Part shown: positions 9,548 through 19,829 of the stretch, in pieces | Layout: each line of letters starts with the position of its first letter | Position numbering within the stretch: the stretch's first letter is position 1 | Assembly (NCBI GenBank): GCA_031280615.1 | Contig: JAITGO010000022.1 | Coordinates: 124,001-188,000 of the forward strand | DNA: 64,000 nt | Direction of reading: 5' to 3' | Source of the DNA: Desulfobulbus sp. | Lineage (GTDB): Bacteria > Desulfobacterota > Desulfobulbia > Desulfobulbales > Desulfobulbaceae | The notes under the pieces: generated by a model | Told to the model about the DNA's origin: nothing | The model's input: the letters and a program-made list of their open reading frames with translations, nothing else | Database searches by the model: none | Translations under genes and position numbers: made by a program

Positions 9548-12500
9548 GTGTTTCTGCACCAATCCAACCGGTTGGAGCTCCTGCTGCACCAGCTCCGGGC
9601 CGTTCTCCGCGATCCCCTGCCCGATCCCCTGGCGCCCGAAATAATTGTGGTCCACAATCCGGGCATGGCCCAGTGGCTGGCGCAGCAACTGGCCTTTGCC
9701 GACGGCATTGCCGCCCATTGCCACTTCCCGCTGCCGGCCCGCTTTGCCTGGGACCTGGTCCGGCGGTTCGGGGACGTCCTGCCCGAAGAGGACGAATTCC
9801 GCAAGCCGGTGCTGCGCTGGCGGATCGCGGCCCTGCTGCCGACTCTACTCGACCGTCCCGCCTTTCGCGAACCCGCCGCCTACCTCCGGGACGATGCCGA
9901 CGGCGGCAAGCTCGACCAGCTCTCGGCCCGGATCGCCGATCTCTTCGATCAATATATAGTCTACCGTCCCGACCTGCTCGCCGGCTGGCAGCTGGGCCGC
10001 GACGACCATTGGCAGGCGCTGCTCTGGCGGGGACTGACCGCATCCGCCGTTGCCCATCGCGCCCGGCTGGCCGAGCAGTTCCGGGTGCTGTTGGCCGCCC
10101 GGCCGAATGCCGGCCTCCTGCCGCCACGCTGCCACCTGTTCGGCCTCAATTCGCTGGCACCCGTCCATCTGGAAATCATCGCCCGGATCGACTCCATGAC
10201 CGAGGTGCACCTGTTTCATCTCAGCCCCTGCCGCCACTATTGGGGCGATCTGGTTTCGGCCCGGCGCCTGGCCGGAGAGCGGGACCGGAACCGACGGGCG
10301 GGCGCCATCGACGCCTATGTCGATCAGGGCCATTCGCTGCTGGCCTCGCTGGGTAAAATCGGCCAGGATTTCTTCCGCCAGCTGCTTGAAGGCGAATTGC
10401 AAGAAATAGACCTGTACCGGGAGAGCGAGGCGGCCCATGCCCTGGCAGCCTTGCAAAACGATATCCTCGACTTAAACGACCGGTCCGCGGCCGGAGCGGA
10501 GCGCCATGTGCTCGCCGACGACGACCGCTCGCTCCAGTTCCACTGCTGCAGCTCGCCCCTGCGCGAGGTCCAGGTTCTGCACGACCGGCTGCTCGACCTG
10601 TTCCGGCGCGTTCCCGACCTGACTCCCGGCGATATCCTGGTCGGCGCCCCGGACATCCAGGGGTATGTCGAGGCAATCGCCGGCGTTTTCGGGGAAGCCG
10701 GCGGCGAGAGGCGCATTCCCTGGTCGCTGGCCGACCAGCCGCTGGCCGGCGAACATGCCCTGATCCGCTGCCTGCTCGACCTGCTCGACCTGCTCCCCGG
10801 CCGATTCACGGCGCCCGAGGTCTTGTCTCTGTGCGAAACGCCCGCCCTGCTCCGGCGTTTCGGCCTCGATCCCGCCATCCTGCCGCGACTGCACGACTGG
10901 GTCCGCGAAACCGGCATCCGCTGGGGTCTGGACACGCAGCACCGCGAAGAGCTGGAGATCCACGCCGGCGATCTCCACAGCTGGCGTTTCGGCCTGGACC
11001 GGCTGCTGCTCGGCTATGTGATGGGCGATTGCCAACACCCCCAGGCCGGCCGTCTCCCCTACGGTCACCTGGCCGGCGGAGAAAGCGAGGCTCTGGGCGG
11101 CTTTCTGGCCCTGATCGACACCCTGGCCCACTGGCGCCTCCGCCTGCGGCAGGATCGGCCGATGAACGATTGGTGCTCCGCCCTGCAGGCGCTGATCGAC
11201 GAATTGTTCGCGGTCGAGGAGGAAGACCAAGGCCTGCGGCTGTTGCGGGAGACGGTCAACGGCCTGCGGGCGGACTGCCGGCTGGCCGGCCACACCGCCG
11301 CTGTAAGCTTCGCGGTGCTCAGGCGGCATCTGCACGCGGTCCTTGATCAGCCGGCCGGGGGCCAGCCCTTTCTCAGCGGCCGGGTCACCTTTTGCAACAT
11401 GGTGCCGATGCGATCCGTGCCCTTCCGGGTCGTCTGCCTCCTGGGGATGAACGACCAGGCCTTTCCCCGCCGCCAGCATCCCCTGGCCTTCGACCTCATG
11501 GCGGCACATCCACGCCTGGGCGACCGCAACCGGAGCCAGGACGACCGTTATCTCTTCCTGGAAGCTCTGCTCTCGGCCCGCGAGGTCTTCTATCTGTCCT
11601 GGACCGGACGCAACCAGCGCGACGACGCCATCGCCCCGCCCTCGGCGGTAGTCGCGGAACTGCGGGACTATCTCGACCAGAGCTGCCTGCCGCCTTCGAC
11701 CGCCACCGCGGTTGCCGACCAGCTGACCACCGTGCACCCGATCCAGCCCTTCAGCCGCCGCTGTTTCGACGGCACCCCGGCCACGGCCGGCTACAATCCG
11801 GCCTGGCTGCCGGCGGAGCGGGACACCCCGGCCCCGCCCTTTCTCGCCCGTCCCCTGCCGCCCCCTGCGGACGACTGGCGGACCGTCGATGTCGACGAGC
11901 TGGCCCGGTTCTGGAGCCATCCGGCCCGTTTCTTCCTGGAGCGAATGCTCGGCCTGCGCCTGCGGAACAAGGCCCTGGACATGGATGAAAACGAGCCCTT
12001 TGCCCTCGACCGGCTGGACCAATACCACCTGCGGCGGGCCACGGTGGCCGGCCTGCTGGAAGGAATGAGCACCGACCGGATCTACCTTGGGCTGGAAACC
12101 GGCGGCCTGCTGCCTCGCAACGGTTTCGGCCGGGTCGAGTTCGCCGCAATCGCCGCCGACAGCATCGACTTTGCCGACCGACTCCGGCCCCTGATCGCTC
12201 AACCCCTGGAACCGGTGGCGGTCGACCTTGCCCTCGGCCCCTTCCGGCTCGTCGGTTGGCTGGGCGACTGCCATGCTTCCGGCCGGGTCACTTGGCGGAC
12301 CGCCGCCCCCAAGGGCACCGACCTGATCGTCCTCCTGGTCCGCCACCTGGTCCTCAACCTTCAGGCGCCGGAGGGTCTGTTGCCGGTGTCCGTGCATCTG
12401 GCCCGCGACCCGGCCCGACCCGAGGAGCCGGTCCGATGCCTCACCCTGCCAGCGATGGCCGATGCCGAAAATCACCTGCGCTTGCTGCTCGATGGCTACT

Positions 12501-12763
12501 GGCAGGGTCTGTCCGCCCCCCTGCCCTTTTTCCCGGAGACCAGCCTGGCCTGGGCCAAAACGCGGTACCGTGGCAAGGACGCACACGCGGCTGCCCGCCA
12601 GGTTTGGGAGGTTGGCTTTTACCGCGACGGCGAGGGCAGCGATCCGGTCTATCGCCTATGCTTTCCCTGGGAGCGTTTTGCCGCCACCCCGGAATTCATC
12701 GATCTGGCCGAACTCTACAACCCGATCCTGCCCTATCTGGAGGACGACGATGCGGCCGCTTGA
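9548..12763 (+). CDS. recC: Exodeoxyribonuclease V gamma subunit RecC
   Basis: RecC scans for Chi and holds the RecBCD complex together at double-strand breaks. The 1071-residue product begins MFLHQSNRLELLLHQL, like the E. coli N-terminus YHSNRLDVL, and continues with GMAQWLAQQLA and NIDFPLPA-like CHFPLPARFAWDLV. The length is close to the family norm (about 1120). I chose the GTG at 9548, which has a GGGGGT tract before it and fits the family N-terminus; a TTG at 9533 is an alternative. Its stop overlaps the recB start by 14 bases, so the two are translationally coupled. Confidence 0.92.
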   Translation: MFLHQSNRLELLLHQLRAVLRDPLPDPLAPEIIVVHNPGMAQWLAQQLAFADGIAAHCHFPLPARFAWDLVRRFGDVLPEEDEFRKPVLRWRIAALLPTLLDRPAFREPAAYLRDDADGGKLDQLSARIADLFDQYIVYRPDLLAGWQLGRDDHWQALLWRGLTASAVAHRARLAEQFRVLLAARPNAGLLPPRCHLFGLNSLAPVHLEIIARIDSMTEVHLFHLSPCRHYWGDLVSARRLAGERDRNRRAGAIDAYVDQGHSLLASLGKIGQDFFRQLLEGELQEIDLYRESEAAHALAALQNDILDLNDRSAAGAERHVLADDDRSLQFHCCSSPLREVQVLHDRLLDLFRRVPDLTPGDILVGAPDIQGYVEAIAGVFGEAGGERRIPWSLADQPLAGEHALIRCLLDLLDLLPGRFTAPEVLSLCETPALLRRFGLDPAILPRLHDWVRETGIRWGLDTQHREELEIHAGDLHSWRFGLDRLLLGYVMGDCQHPQAGRLPYGHLAGGESEALGGFLALIDTLAHWRLRLRQDRPMNDWCSALQALIDELFAVEEEDQGLRLLRETVNGLRADCRLAGHTAAVSFAVLRRHLHAVLDQPAGGQPFLSGRVTFCNMVPMRSVPFRVVCLLGMNDQAFPRRQHPLAFDLMAAHPRLGDRNRSQDDRYLFLEALLSAREVFYLSWTGRNQRDDAIAPPSAVVAELRDYLDQSCLPPSTATAVADQLTTVHPIQPFSRRCFDGTPATAGYNPAWLPAERDTPAPPFLARPLPPPADDWRTVDVDELARFWSHPARFFLERMLGLRLRNKALDMDENEPFALDRLDQYHLRRATVAGLLEGMSTDRIYLGLETGGLLPRNGFGRVEFAAIAADSIDFADRLRPLIAQPLEPVAVDLALGPFRLVGWLGDCHASGRVTWRTAAPKGTDLIVLLVRHLVLNLQAPEGLLPVSVHLARDPARPEEPVRCLTLPAMADAENHLRLLLDGYWQGLSAPLPFFPETSLAWAKTRYRGKDAHAAARQVWEVGFYRDGEGSDPVYRLCFPWERFAATPEFIDLAELYNPILPYLEDDDAAA

Positions 12764-15700
12764 CCCGCTCACCCTGCCGTTGAACGGCTGGCGCCTGCTC
12801 GAGGCCAGCGCCGGCACCGGCAAGACCTACACCCTGACCCTGCTGTTTCTCCGACTGCTGCTCGAACGGGAACTGGCCATCGACCAGATCCTGGTGGTCA
12901 CCTTCACCCGGGCGGCCACCGGCGAGCTGCGCGACCGCATCCGCCAGCGACTGCGCCAGGCCCTCGACCACCTCGACAACCGGGCAGACGCCGTCGATCC
13001 GCAGCTTGGCGCCCTGCTGGCCGCCGTGCCGCCCGATCCGGCCCGGCAACGGCTCGCCGACGCCCTGGTACGGCTGGACGAGGCCGCCATCCACACCATC
13101 CATTCCTTCTGCCAACGCATCCTCCAGGAGCACGCCTTCGAATCGGCCATGCCCTTCGAAGCCGAATTGCTGACCGGCGAGGCCGACCTGCGGCTCCAAG
13201 TGATCGAGGATTTCTGGCGCAACCGCTTCTACCCGGCCAGCGACCGGGAAGCGACCTGGGCCGCCACCACCTGGACCGATCCGGCCGGGCTGCTTAGGGC
13301 CCTGGGCAAGGCCGCCGCCGGGCTGGACTGCGACCTGATTCCGGCAATCGATCCGCAGGAACTTGCCGCCCTGCATGAGGCAGACGACCGTCTTTTTGCC
13401 GAGGTGCGCGGCCACTGGCTCCGGGAACGGCAGCAAGTGGGCTCCATTTTGACCGTCGATCCCGGCCTCAAAAGAAACGAGCAGGCCTATCGCCAGGCCG
13501 ACCGGGTACCGCAGCTGATCGCCGCCATGGACCGGCTGGCCGAATGCCACGAACCACCTTTGCTGCTGCCCGACAGAATCGACCGGCTGGCCGCCTCGGT
13601 CATGGCCCGCCATATCAAGACGAAATGCGAGCCGCCCGATCATCCTTTTTTCATGGTGTTCGACCGATGGTTCCAGCTGCACACCCGCCTGGGGCACCTG
13701 CGCGTTCTGGAAGTGCTGCACCGGGCTCGGCAATTCCTCGACGTTGAACTCGACCGCCGCAAACGCGCCCAGGGCTGGTTGTCCTACGACGACCTGTTAA
13801 GCCGCCTGGCCGAGGCCCTGGAACGGCGCGACAGCGGCCCCGGCCTGGCCGCCCGCCTGGTTGCGCGCTATCCCGTTGCCCTGATCGACGAGTTCCAGGA
13901 TACCGATCCGGTCCAATACCGGATTTTCTCCCGCATCTATCGCCACGATGGTACCCTGCTGCTGATCGGCGACCCCAAGCAAGCCATCTATTCCTTCCGC
14001 GGCGCCGACATCTTCACCTACATCCTGGCCCGCCGCGCCACCGAACCGGACAACCGGCTCACCCTCGGGGTCAACCACCGGGCGACCCCGGCCATGGTGC
14101 AGGCCGTCAACACCCTGTTCGGCCGCAGCGAGGACGCCTTTATCTTCAAGGACGACATCGTGTTCCAGCCCGTCCGGGCCGCCGAACCGTCCAGGGCCCA
14201 GCCCCTCGCGCTCATGGCCCGGGAGGTGCCGCCATTGCTTGGCCTGCTGCTGGACACCGAACGCCTGCAACGCGGCAAATCGAAAACCGTCGCCAAGGAA
14301 CAGGCGCTCCGGGCTTCGACCGATTTCTGCGCCGAAGCCCTGGTCCAGCTCCTGGAAGCGGCCCACCAAAGACAGGCCACCATCGCCGGCCAGCCCCTGG
14401 CACCGGGCGACATCGCCATCCTGGCCCGCACCAACCGCGAAGCCGAGGCCATGCGCAAAGGCTTGCAGCGCCGGGGCCTGAATTGCGCCTTCCTGAGCCA
14501 GGATTCGGTGTTCGCCGCCCCGGAGGCCCAGACCCTGGCCCTGGTACTCGGGGCCCTGCTAGCGCCCGCCGACCTCGCGGGCATCCGCACTGCGCTGGCC
14601 ACCGACCTGTTCGGCTGCGACGCCGAGGCCCTGTACAGGCTCGCCGGCGACGAGCGAGGCTGGGAGGAACGGCTGGCCGGCCTGCTCCGTTACCGCCAGA
14701 TCTGGACCGAACAGGGATTTTTACCAATGTTCCAGCACCTTCTCGCCACCGAGCGGGTGACCTGGCGCCTGACCGCCCAAAGCGGCGGCCGCCGCAGCCT
14801 GACCAACTATCTCCACCTGGCCGAGTTACTCCAGGCCAGCCCGGCGGGCCGCCACGGCGCCGGTGCCCTGCTGCGCTGGCTGCACCGCCAGATCGCCCAT
14901 CCCGACCCCGATGCGGACAATCAGCTGCTGCGCCTGGAAGACGACGAACACCTCATCCGGATTCTCACCATCCACCGGGCCAAGGGCCTGGAATTTCCGG
15001 TAGTGATCCTGCCGTTTTTGTGGTCCGGCCGCACGCCCGCCACCGACGGCCCCCTGGTCTTTCATCGCCGCGACAGCCTGCGCTTGGTCCTCGACCTGGG
15101 CACCGGCCAACAGGAGCATCGACGCTGGGCCGAGGAAGAGGCCCTGGCCGAGGAGATGCGCCTGCTTTATGTGGCCATGACCCGCGCCAAATCCTGCTGC
15201 TTGTTCTGCTGGGGCCGGGTGAGCGGCATGGAGCGCACCGCCCTGGCCCATCTCCTGCATCAAGGCCGTTGCCCGGAAGACGACATCGGCCTACGTCGCG
15301 AGCTGGAATCGCTGAACAAGGAACGGTTGTTGTGCGAACTGCGGCCCTATCCCGAAACCTTTGGTAGCCATCGCCTGGCCGCCGCAGACAAGGTGCCGCG
15401 ATTGCGCCCCGCCGTCTTTCCCGGCCGGATCAGCCCCGGCTGGTCGCTGACCAGCTATTCCCGCCTGAGCGCCGGCGCCGACCAGCCCGAGGCGGCGGAT
15501 CGGGACGAGTGGGACCACCCAGCTGCGGCCAGGCCCGAGGACTTCGGCTCCATCTTCACCTTTCCCCGCGGCCCGAAGGCCGGCACCTGCCTCCATGCCC
15601 TGCTCGAACGGATCGATAGCGGCCGGCCGGCCGGTGAGCAGTCCCCCCTGATCGTCCGTGAACTGGAGCAGGCCGGGATCGATCCGCGCTGGCTGCCGGC

Positions 15701-16259
15701 CCTGGCCGGTTGGCTGGACGAGGTGCTCGTGACTCCCCTGCCCGGCACCTGCGCCCTTGGCCAACTGGCCGCCTGCGACCGGATCAACGAACTCAGCTTT
15801 CTTTTTCCCTTGGAAGAGGTCGATCCGGTGCGACTCAACCGCCTGCTCGCCCAGGCCGGCCTGCGGCCCCTGGCCGGTGGCTCCCCGGTGCTGCACGGCC
15901 TGATGAAGGGATTCATCGATCTGGTCTTCCGCCATGAAGGCCGCTACTATCTAGCCGATTACAAATCGAATTTTCTCGGACCGGAGCTTGCGCACTATGC
16001 GCCCGCGGCCTTGGACGCCTGCATGGACAGCCATCAATACCCGCTCCAGGCCCTGATCTACACCCTGGCCCTGCATCGGTTCCTGGGCACGCGCATGCCG
16101 GACTACCGGTACGACGACCACTTCGGCGGCGTCTATTATCTCTTCCTGCGGGCCATGCACCCCAGCCATCCGCTCGGAACCGGCATCCATGCCTTTAGGC
16201 CGGACCGGGCGCTCATCGCATCCCTCGACGACTGCTGCCGGGGAGGAGGAGACAGATGA
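12750..16259 (+). CDS. recB: Exodeoxyribonuclease V beta subunit RecB (helicase-nuclease)
   Basis: RecB is the 3'-5' helicase and the only nuclease of RecBCD. This 1169-residue protein has Walker A EASAGTGKTYTLT (residues about 18-30), motif VTFTRAATGELRDRI, Walker B LIDEFQDTDPVQY, motif GDPKQAIYSFRGAD, and the motif V/VI pattern TIHRAKGLEFPVV then LLYVAMTRAK. The C-terminal nuclease domain keeps KGFIDLVFRHEGRYYLADYKSN with the catalytic D-Y-K. All catalytic blocks look intact. The ATG at 12750 is preceded by GGAGG. Its TGA overlaps the recD ATG by four bases (ATGA). Confidence 0.95.
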   Translation: MRPLDPLTLPLNGWRLLEASAGTGKTYTLTLLFLRLLLERELAIDQILVVTFTRAATGELRDRIRQRLRQALDHLDNRADAVDPQLGALLAAVPPDPARQRLADALVRLDEAAIHTIHSFCQRILQEHAFESAMPFEAELLTGEADLRLQVIEDFWRNRFYPASDREATWAATTWTDPAGLLRALGKAAAGLDCDLIPAIDPQELAALHEADDRLFAEVRGHWLRERQQVGSILTVDPGLKRNEQAYRQADRVPQLIAAMDRLAECHEPPLLLPDRIDRLAASVMARHIKTKCEPPDHPFFMVFDRWFQLHTRLGHLRVLEVLHRARQFLDVELDRRKRAQGWLSYDDLLSRLAEALERRDSGPGLAARLVARYPVALIDEFQDTDPVQYRIFSRIYRHDGTLLLIGDPKQAIYSFRGADIFTYILARRATEPDNRLTLGVNHRATPAMVQAVNTLFGRSEDAFIFKDDIVFQPVRAAEPSRAQPLALMAREVPPLLGLLLDTERLQRGKSKTVAKEQALRASTDFCAEALVQLLEAAHQRQATIAGQPLAPGDIAILARTNREAEAMRKGLQRRGLNCAFLSQDSVFAAPEAQTLALVLGALLAPADLAGIRTALATDLFGCDAEALYRLAGDERGWEERLAGLLRYRQIWTEQGFLPMFQHLLATERVTWRLTAQSGGRRSLTNYLHLAELLQASPAGRHGAGALLRWLHRQIAHPDPDADNQLLRLEDDEHLIRILTIHRAKGLEFPVVILPFLWSGRTPATDGPLVFHRRDSLRLVLDLGTGQQEHRRWAEEEALAEEMRLLYVAMTRAKSCCLFCWGRVSGMERTALAHLLHQGRCPEDDIGLRRELESLNKERLLCELRPYPETFGSHRLAAADKVPRLRPAVFPGRISPGWSLTSYSRLSAGADQPEAADRDEWDHPAAARPEDFGSIFTFPRGPKAGTCLHALLERIDSGRPAGEQSPLIVRELEQAGIDPRWLPALAGWLDEVLVTPLPGTCALGQLAACDRINELSFLFPLEEVDPVRLNRLLAQAGLRPLAGGSPVLHGLMKGFIDLVFRHEGRYYLADYKSNFLGPELAHYAPAALDACMDSHQYPLQALIYTLALHRFLGTRMPDYRYDDHFGGVYYLFLRAMHPSHPLGTGIHAFRPDRALIASLDDCCRGGGDR

Positions 16260-18109
16260 GCGCCTGGCTCGATTTTGCCGCGGCCGGCCGCATGTTCCGT
16301 TCCCTCGATGTCCAGACGGCCCGCCTCCTGGCCCGGATCGACGGCGACCAATGCCCGGAACTTCCCCTGCTTGCGGCCCTGGCCAGTTGGGCCAGCGGAC
16401 AGGGCCACACCTGTCTGCCCCTGTCCGAGGCGGCCCGGCTGGTGGCCGAGGCCGGGCTGGACAGCGCCCCATTTGCCGACCCGGCCGCGCTCCGCCGCTC
16501 CCTGCTGGCCTCACCGGCCGTCGGCCGCTCCGGCGAGGTCCACCCCCTGGTGCTGGACCGGGCCGACAATTTGTTCCTCTTCCGTCTCGACCGCGACGAA
16601 GAGGCGATTGCCCAGGCCCTGCGCCAACGGGCCGACGCACCGCTGCCGGCTGTGCCGGCCGAGGCCGAATCCCTTTTGGAGAGCCTTTTTCCCGCCACAG
16701 CCAACGGCACGACTATCGACTGGCAGCGGGCCGCCGCAGCCCTGGCCCTGTGCCGGCGCTTTGTGGTCATTTCCGGCGGGCCGGGGACCGGCAAGACCCA
16801 TACCGCCGCCCGCATCCTCGCCTTGCTCGCGGCCCTGGCCCCGACCTCTCTGCTCGCGGCCCTGGCCGCGCCCACCGGCAAAGCGGCGCTTCGCCTGCAG
16901 GAATCGATCCGCTCGGCCAAGGCGGCACTCCCGCCTGCCCTGGCCGAGGCCATTCCCGAACAGGCCCAGACCCTGCACCGGCTGCTCGGCTATCGCAACG
17001 CTCCTCCCGGTTTCCGCCACCATGCCGGCCATCCGCTCCGCCTCGATCTCCTCATCCTGGATGAAGCCTCGATGATCGACGTACCGCTGATGGCCGCGGT
17101 CCTGGCCGCCCTGCCCCCGGCCTGCCGGGTCATCCTCCTCGGCGATCGGGACCAGCTTGCCTCGGTGGAGGCCGGCAACCTGTTCGGCGATCTCTGCGGC
17201 GACGGCACGCTCTGCTGGTCAACCGAGCTGGCCGAACGGATGCGGCCGCTCATCGCCCCGGCCCGGCTCCCGGATTGTGCCGACACCGAGACCGGCCCGC
17301 TGTCCGACTCCCTGGTCGTGCTCCGCACCAGCCGCCGCTTCGGCGAGAACTCGGGCATCGGCGCCCTGGCCCGGGCGGTTAACACCGGCGACCCCGCCCA
17401 ATTGGAGACGGTATTGCAGGCCCAGGCCCCGGACCTGCACCTTGCGGAAGCCGCCGGTGCCGAGGCCCTGACCTGGCTGCGGCAATGGATCGAGCACCAT
17501 TTCCAGCCGCTGTTTACTGCCGATGGCCCGCAGCAGGCCCTGGAGGAGCTCGGCCGTTGCCGCATGCTCTGCGCCCTGCGCGAAGGACCGGCCGGGGTCG
17601 AGGGAATCAACCGCCTGGCCGAGACCCTGTTCCGGCGCCAAGGCCTCATTGCCAGCGGCGAACGGCTCTATCGCGGCATGCCGCTCCTCATCCTGCGCAA
17701 CGATTACGACCTGGGCCTGTTCAACGGCGACACCGGCATCCTCTGGCCCGATGGACAGGGCATTCTCCAGGCCTGGTTTGCCCGACCGGACGGCGAACCC
17801 AGGCCGGTGGCGCTCGCCCGCCTGCCCGCCTGGCAGACCGCCTTCGCCCTCACCGTCCACAAGGCCCAAGGGTCGGAATTCGACCGGGTGTTGTGCGTCC
17901 TGCCCCAGGAGGATGCGCCGATCCTCAGCCGGGAACTGCTGTACACCGGCATCACCAGGACCAGGCAACACCTCACTCTTTTAGGTCGCCGGCCCTTGCT
18001 GCACCAGATCGTGCGGCGCCGGGTGCGCCGGTATTCGGGTCTGGATAGCAAACTGCGGCACAGGGAAACGGCGGAAATGGGGGATGCGCCCGGCACTGCC
18101 GGGAAATGA
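16256..18109 (+). CDS. recD: Exodeoxyribonuclease V alpha subunit RecD
   Basis: RecD is the 5'-3' helicase motor of RecBCD. The 617-residue product carries Walker A ISGGPGTGKTHTAA (residues about 170-185), LLILDEASMID (Walker B), VILLGDRDQLASVEAG (motif III) and the late motif TVHKAQGSEFDRV, followed by LYTGITRTR. Length matches E. coli RecD (608). It ends the recC-recB-recD operon, which has overlaps at both junctions. The usual order in E. coli has ptr between recC and recB; that gene is missing here. Confidence 0.95.
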   Translation: MSAWLDFAAAGRMFRSLDVQTARLLARIDGDQCPELPLLAALASWASGQGHTCLPLSEAARLVAEAGLDSAPFADPAALRRSLLASPAVGRSGEVHPLVLDRADNLFLFRLDRDEEAIAQALRQRADAPLPAVPAEAESLLESLFPATANGTTIDWQRAAAALALCRRFVVISGGPGTGKTHTAARILALLAALAPTSLLAALAAPTGKAALRLQESIRSAKAALPPALAEAIPEQAQTLHRLLGYRNAPPGFRHHAGHPLRLDLLILDEASMIDVPLMAAVLAALPPACRVILLGDRDQLASVEAGNLFGDLCGDGTLCWSTELAERMRPLIAPARLPDCADTETGPLSDSLVVLRTSRRFGENSGIGALARAVNTGDPAQLETVLQAQAPDLHLAEAAGAEALTWLRQWIEHHFQPLFTADGPQQALEELGRCRMLCALREGPAGVEGINRLAETLFRRQGLIASGERLYRGMPLLILRNDYDLGLFNGDTGILWPDGQGILQAWFARPDGEPRPVALARLPAWQTAFALTVHKAQGSEFDRVLCVLPQEDAPILSRELLYTGITRTRQHLTLLGRRPLLHQIVRRRVRRYSGLDSKLRHRETAEMGDAPGTAGK

Positions 18110-18201
18110 TCGGGTGAATATCGGCTGGAGCGATGTCCGGGCCAAGCCGCAACCGATGTGACAGTTGAGGAGGCGGACGAATCCGGCTGTGGAAAGAACA
18201 A

Positions 18202-18256
18202 CCGGGGGTGCCACCGGCCTGGGCCGGCAAGGCGGGCAGGAGGCAATCACCCCCGG
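18202..18256. terminator. Nested inverted repeat between recD and the convergent gene
   Basis: The outer arms CCGGGGGTG (18202-18210) and CACCCCCGG (18248-18256) pair perfectly over nine bases. An inner perfect palindrome CCGGCC-TG-GGCCGG lies at 18214-18227. The position between convergent stops fits a bidirectional transcription end, but there is no T-tract. Confidence 0.4.
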
Positions 18257-18290
18257 ATTGATATGGCCGCGGACCGCGCGCTCCGACCTC

Positions 18291-19631
18291 CTACCCGGCC
18301 GTGGCCGCGTCGCGTTTGCCGATGCGGCTCACCAGCGGCGCCCTGGCGTTGGCAGCGCCGTCCAGCAACCGGTCTTCAAGCTCGGCATACCACTCGCTGC
18401 GGTTTTGGAGCCAGTCGACCAGGGTCTGCCGCTGCTCCTCCCGCTTAGCCGCCAGCCCCTGCAGCCGTTCGCCGGCCAGCATCGTCCGCAGCCGCAGTTG
18501 CTGCATGGCGATAATCGCCCGCAGGCCGCGCAAGGCGCCTTTGAGTTCGCCGGCGGCCTGCTCCACTCGGGCCGCCGGGCCGGGTGCGGACTGCGTTCCC
18601 GGCAGGGCTAGATCCACCTCCTGGAGCGAGCGCACCTCGCCGGACTCGGTGAGGAAAATGCCGCTGGCCTTGATGGTGCCCATCACCGACCCGTCGGCCC
18701 GGTCCAGGCGAAAGCCGGTGCCGGCATGGACCACGGCGATGGCGCCCACGCCCGCCTCCCGCAGGGACAGGAGCGATCCGCCTTCGCTGCCGTCCGGGCT
18801 CCAAATCAGTAATTGATCGAAACAGGGATCGCTTTCGTCGATCCACATGTTGCCGTCGCTGTCCAGTTCCGCCAGTTCGCCGAAGCCGGAGCCACTGGCC
18901 GGGCCGAACAGTTCCAGGCCGTTGTCGATGCGGCCGTCGTTGTTGCGGTCTAGGGCGAGGAAACCGCAGCCCCGGCCCAAACCGGCCAGCTGCTCCTGGA
19001 CGCCGTCGCTGTCGAGATCGAAAAGAAAGGTGCTGTCGCCCAGCAGGGGGGCGTTGACGTCGAATTGCAGGACCAGCGGGTCGATGAACAGCGACGACAC
19101 CTCCAAGGCGGCCACGGTGGCGGCCGCGGAACTGCGCTCCATGGCCAGCCCGAGATCAAAGGCGATCTCGCGCCCATCCGTGGTCCGCACCGAGCCCTGG
19201 GCGGAAAACAGCAGGGATTCCTCCTGGCTGTACATCACGCCGCTGACCAAAGTGGCACTCCGGGCCGCCACGGGGGGACCGGCGGCGGCTCCCGTCCCGC
19301 CGGCGGCATTGGTCTGGCTGGCGCCGACCTGGACCGATTGTCCGATGATCTGTTCGGTCAATTGGGCCAGGGCGGTTTCGGTGCCGGCGCTCTGGCTGGC
19401 CGCCACCAGCGAGGTGGCGCCGCCGCAATCGGTCCGCCAGACCTCGGAGCGGCAGGTGAGGCTTGTCTGGGTTGCACTGGCGAGCACGGTTGCCAGCCGG
19501 AAGCCGAACGAATCGGCCTGCTCCGGGGATGCAGCCGCCGCCGCACCCATGCTCAACCCGGTAAATTGTTGTTCCACTTCCCTGTAGGTACGCGCTGCAT
19601 CCATGCTGACCGAGGCCGCAGCTATGTTCAT
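18291..19631 (-). CDS. Uncharacterised protein with EF-hand-like calcium-binding loops
   Basis: I do not recognise the full family. The 446-residue product has three acidic loops typical of VCBS/dockerin-like calcium sites: FDLDSDGVQEQL, LDRNNDGRIDNGLELFG and LDSDGNMWIDESDP (residues about 230-290). These loops are common in large surface and RTX-type proteins, but no signal peptide or GGxGxD repeat series is visible. The last 100 residues are Arg/Gln/Leu-rich and probably helical. The start at MNIAAASVSM is chosen because AGGAGA precedes it; an upstream Met 12 codons away has none. It is transcribed divergently from the ADP-ribosylglycohydrolase gene. An exported adhesin or calcium sensor is possible but unproven. 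Confidence 0.7.
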   Translation of the reverse strand: MNIAAASVSMDAARTYREVEQQFTGLSMGAAAAASPEQADSFGFRLATVLASATQTSLTCRSEVWRTDCGGATSLVAASQSAGTETALAQLTEQIIGQSVQVGASQTNAAGGTGAAAGPPVAARSATLVSGVMYSQEESLLFSAQGSVRTTDGREIAFDLGLAMERSSAAATVAALEVSSLFIDPLVLQFDVNAPLLGDSTFLFDLDSDGVQEQLAGLGRGCGFLALDRNNDGRIDNGLELFGPASGSGFGELAELDSDGNMWIDESDPCFDQLLIWSPDGSEGGSLLSLREAGVGAIAVVHAGTGFRLDRADGSVMGTIKASGIFLTESGEVRSLQEVDLALPGTQSAPGPAARVEQAAGELKGALRGLRAIIAMQQLRLRTMLAGERLQGLAAKREEQRQTLVDWLQNRSEWYAELEDRLLDGAANARAPLVSRIGKRDAATAG

Positions 19632-19749
19632 GTTGTCTCCTGGTTGGGGTTGGTCTGATCCGGTCAAACTCTCCCATTCCTATCGGCCGCTGGCCGCCCG
19701 GAGTTAAGCATCTCCGATCGTTCGACGAAAAAGACCGTCCACCAACCAT

Positions 19750-19778
19750 TTGACAATTCGTTCCGCCGCACCTATAGG
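19750..19778 (+). promoter_or_regulatory. Putative promoter for the ADP-ribosylglycohydrolase gene
   Basis: TTGACA (19750-19755) and TATAGG (19773-19778) have a 17-base spacer. It lies 52 bases upstream of the ATG. Confidence 0.55.
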
Positions 19779-19829
19779 TGTAGCTAGCAGCTCCTCCAAC
19801 CAACCCCGACCCTTCCGGAGAGAACGCTC

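Noticed and set aside
10472..12586. Long minus-strand open frame of 704 codons
   Set aside because: Mirror of recC in GC-rich codons; no family motif.
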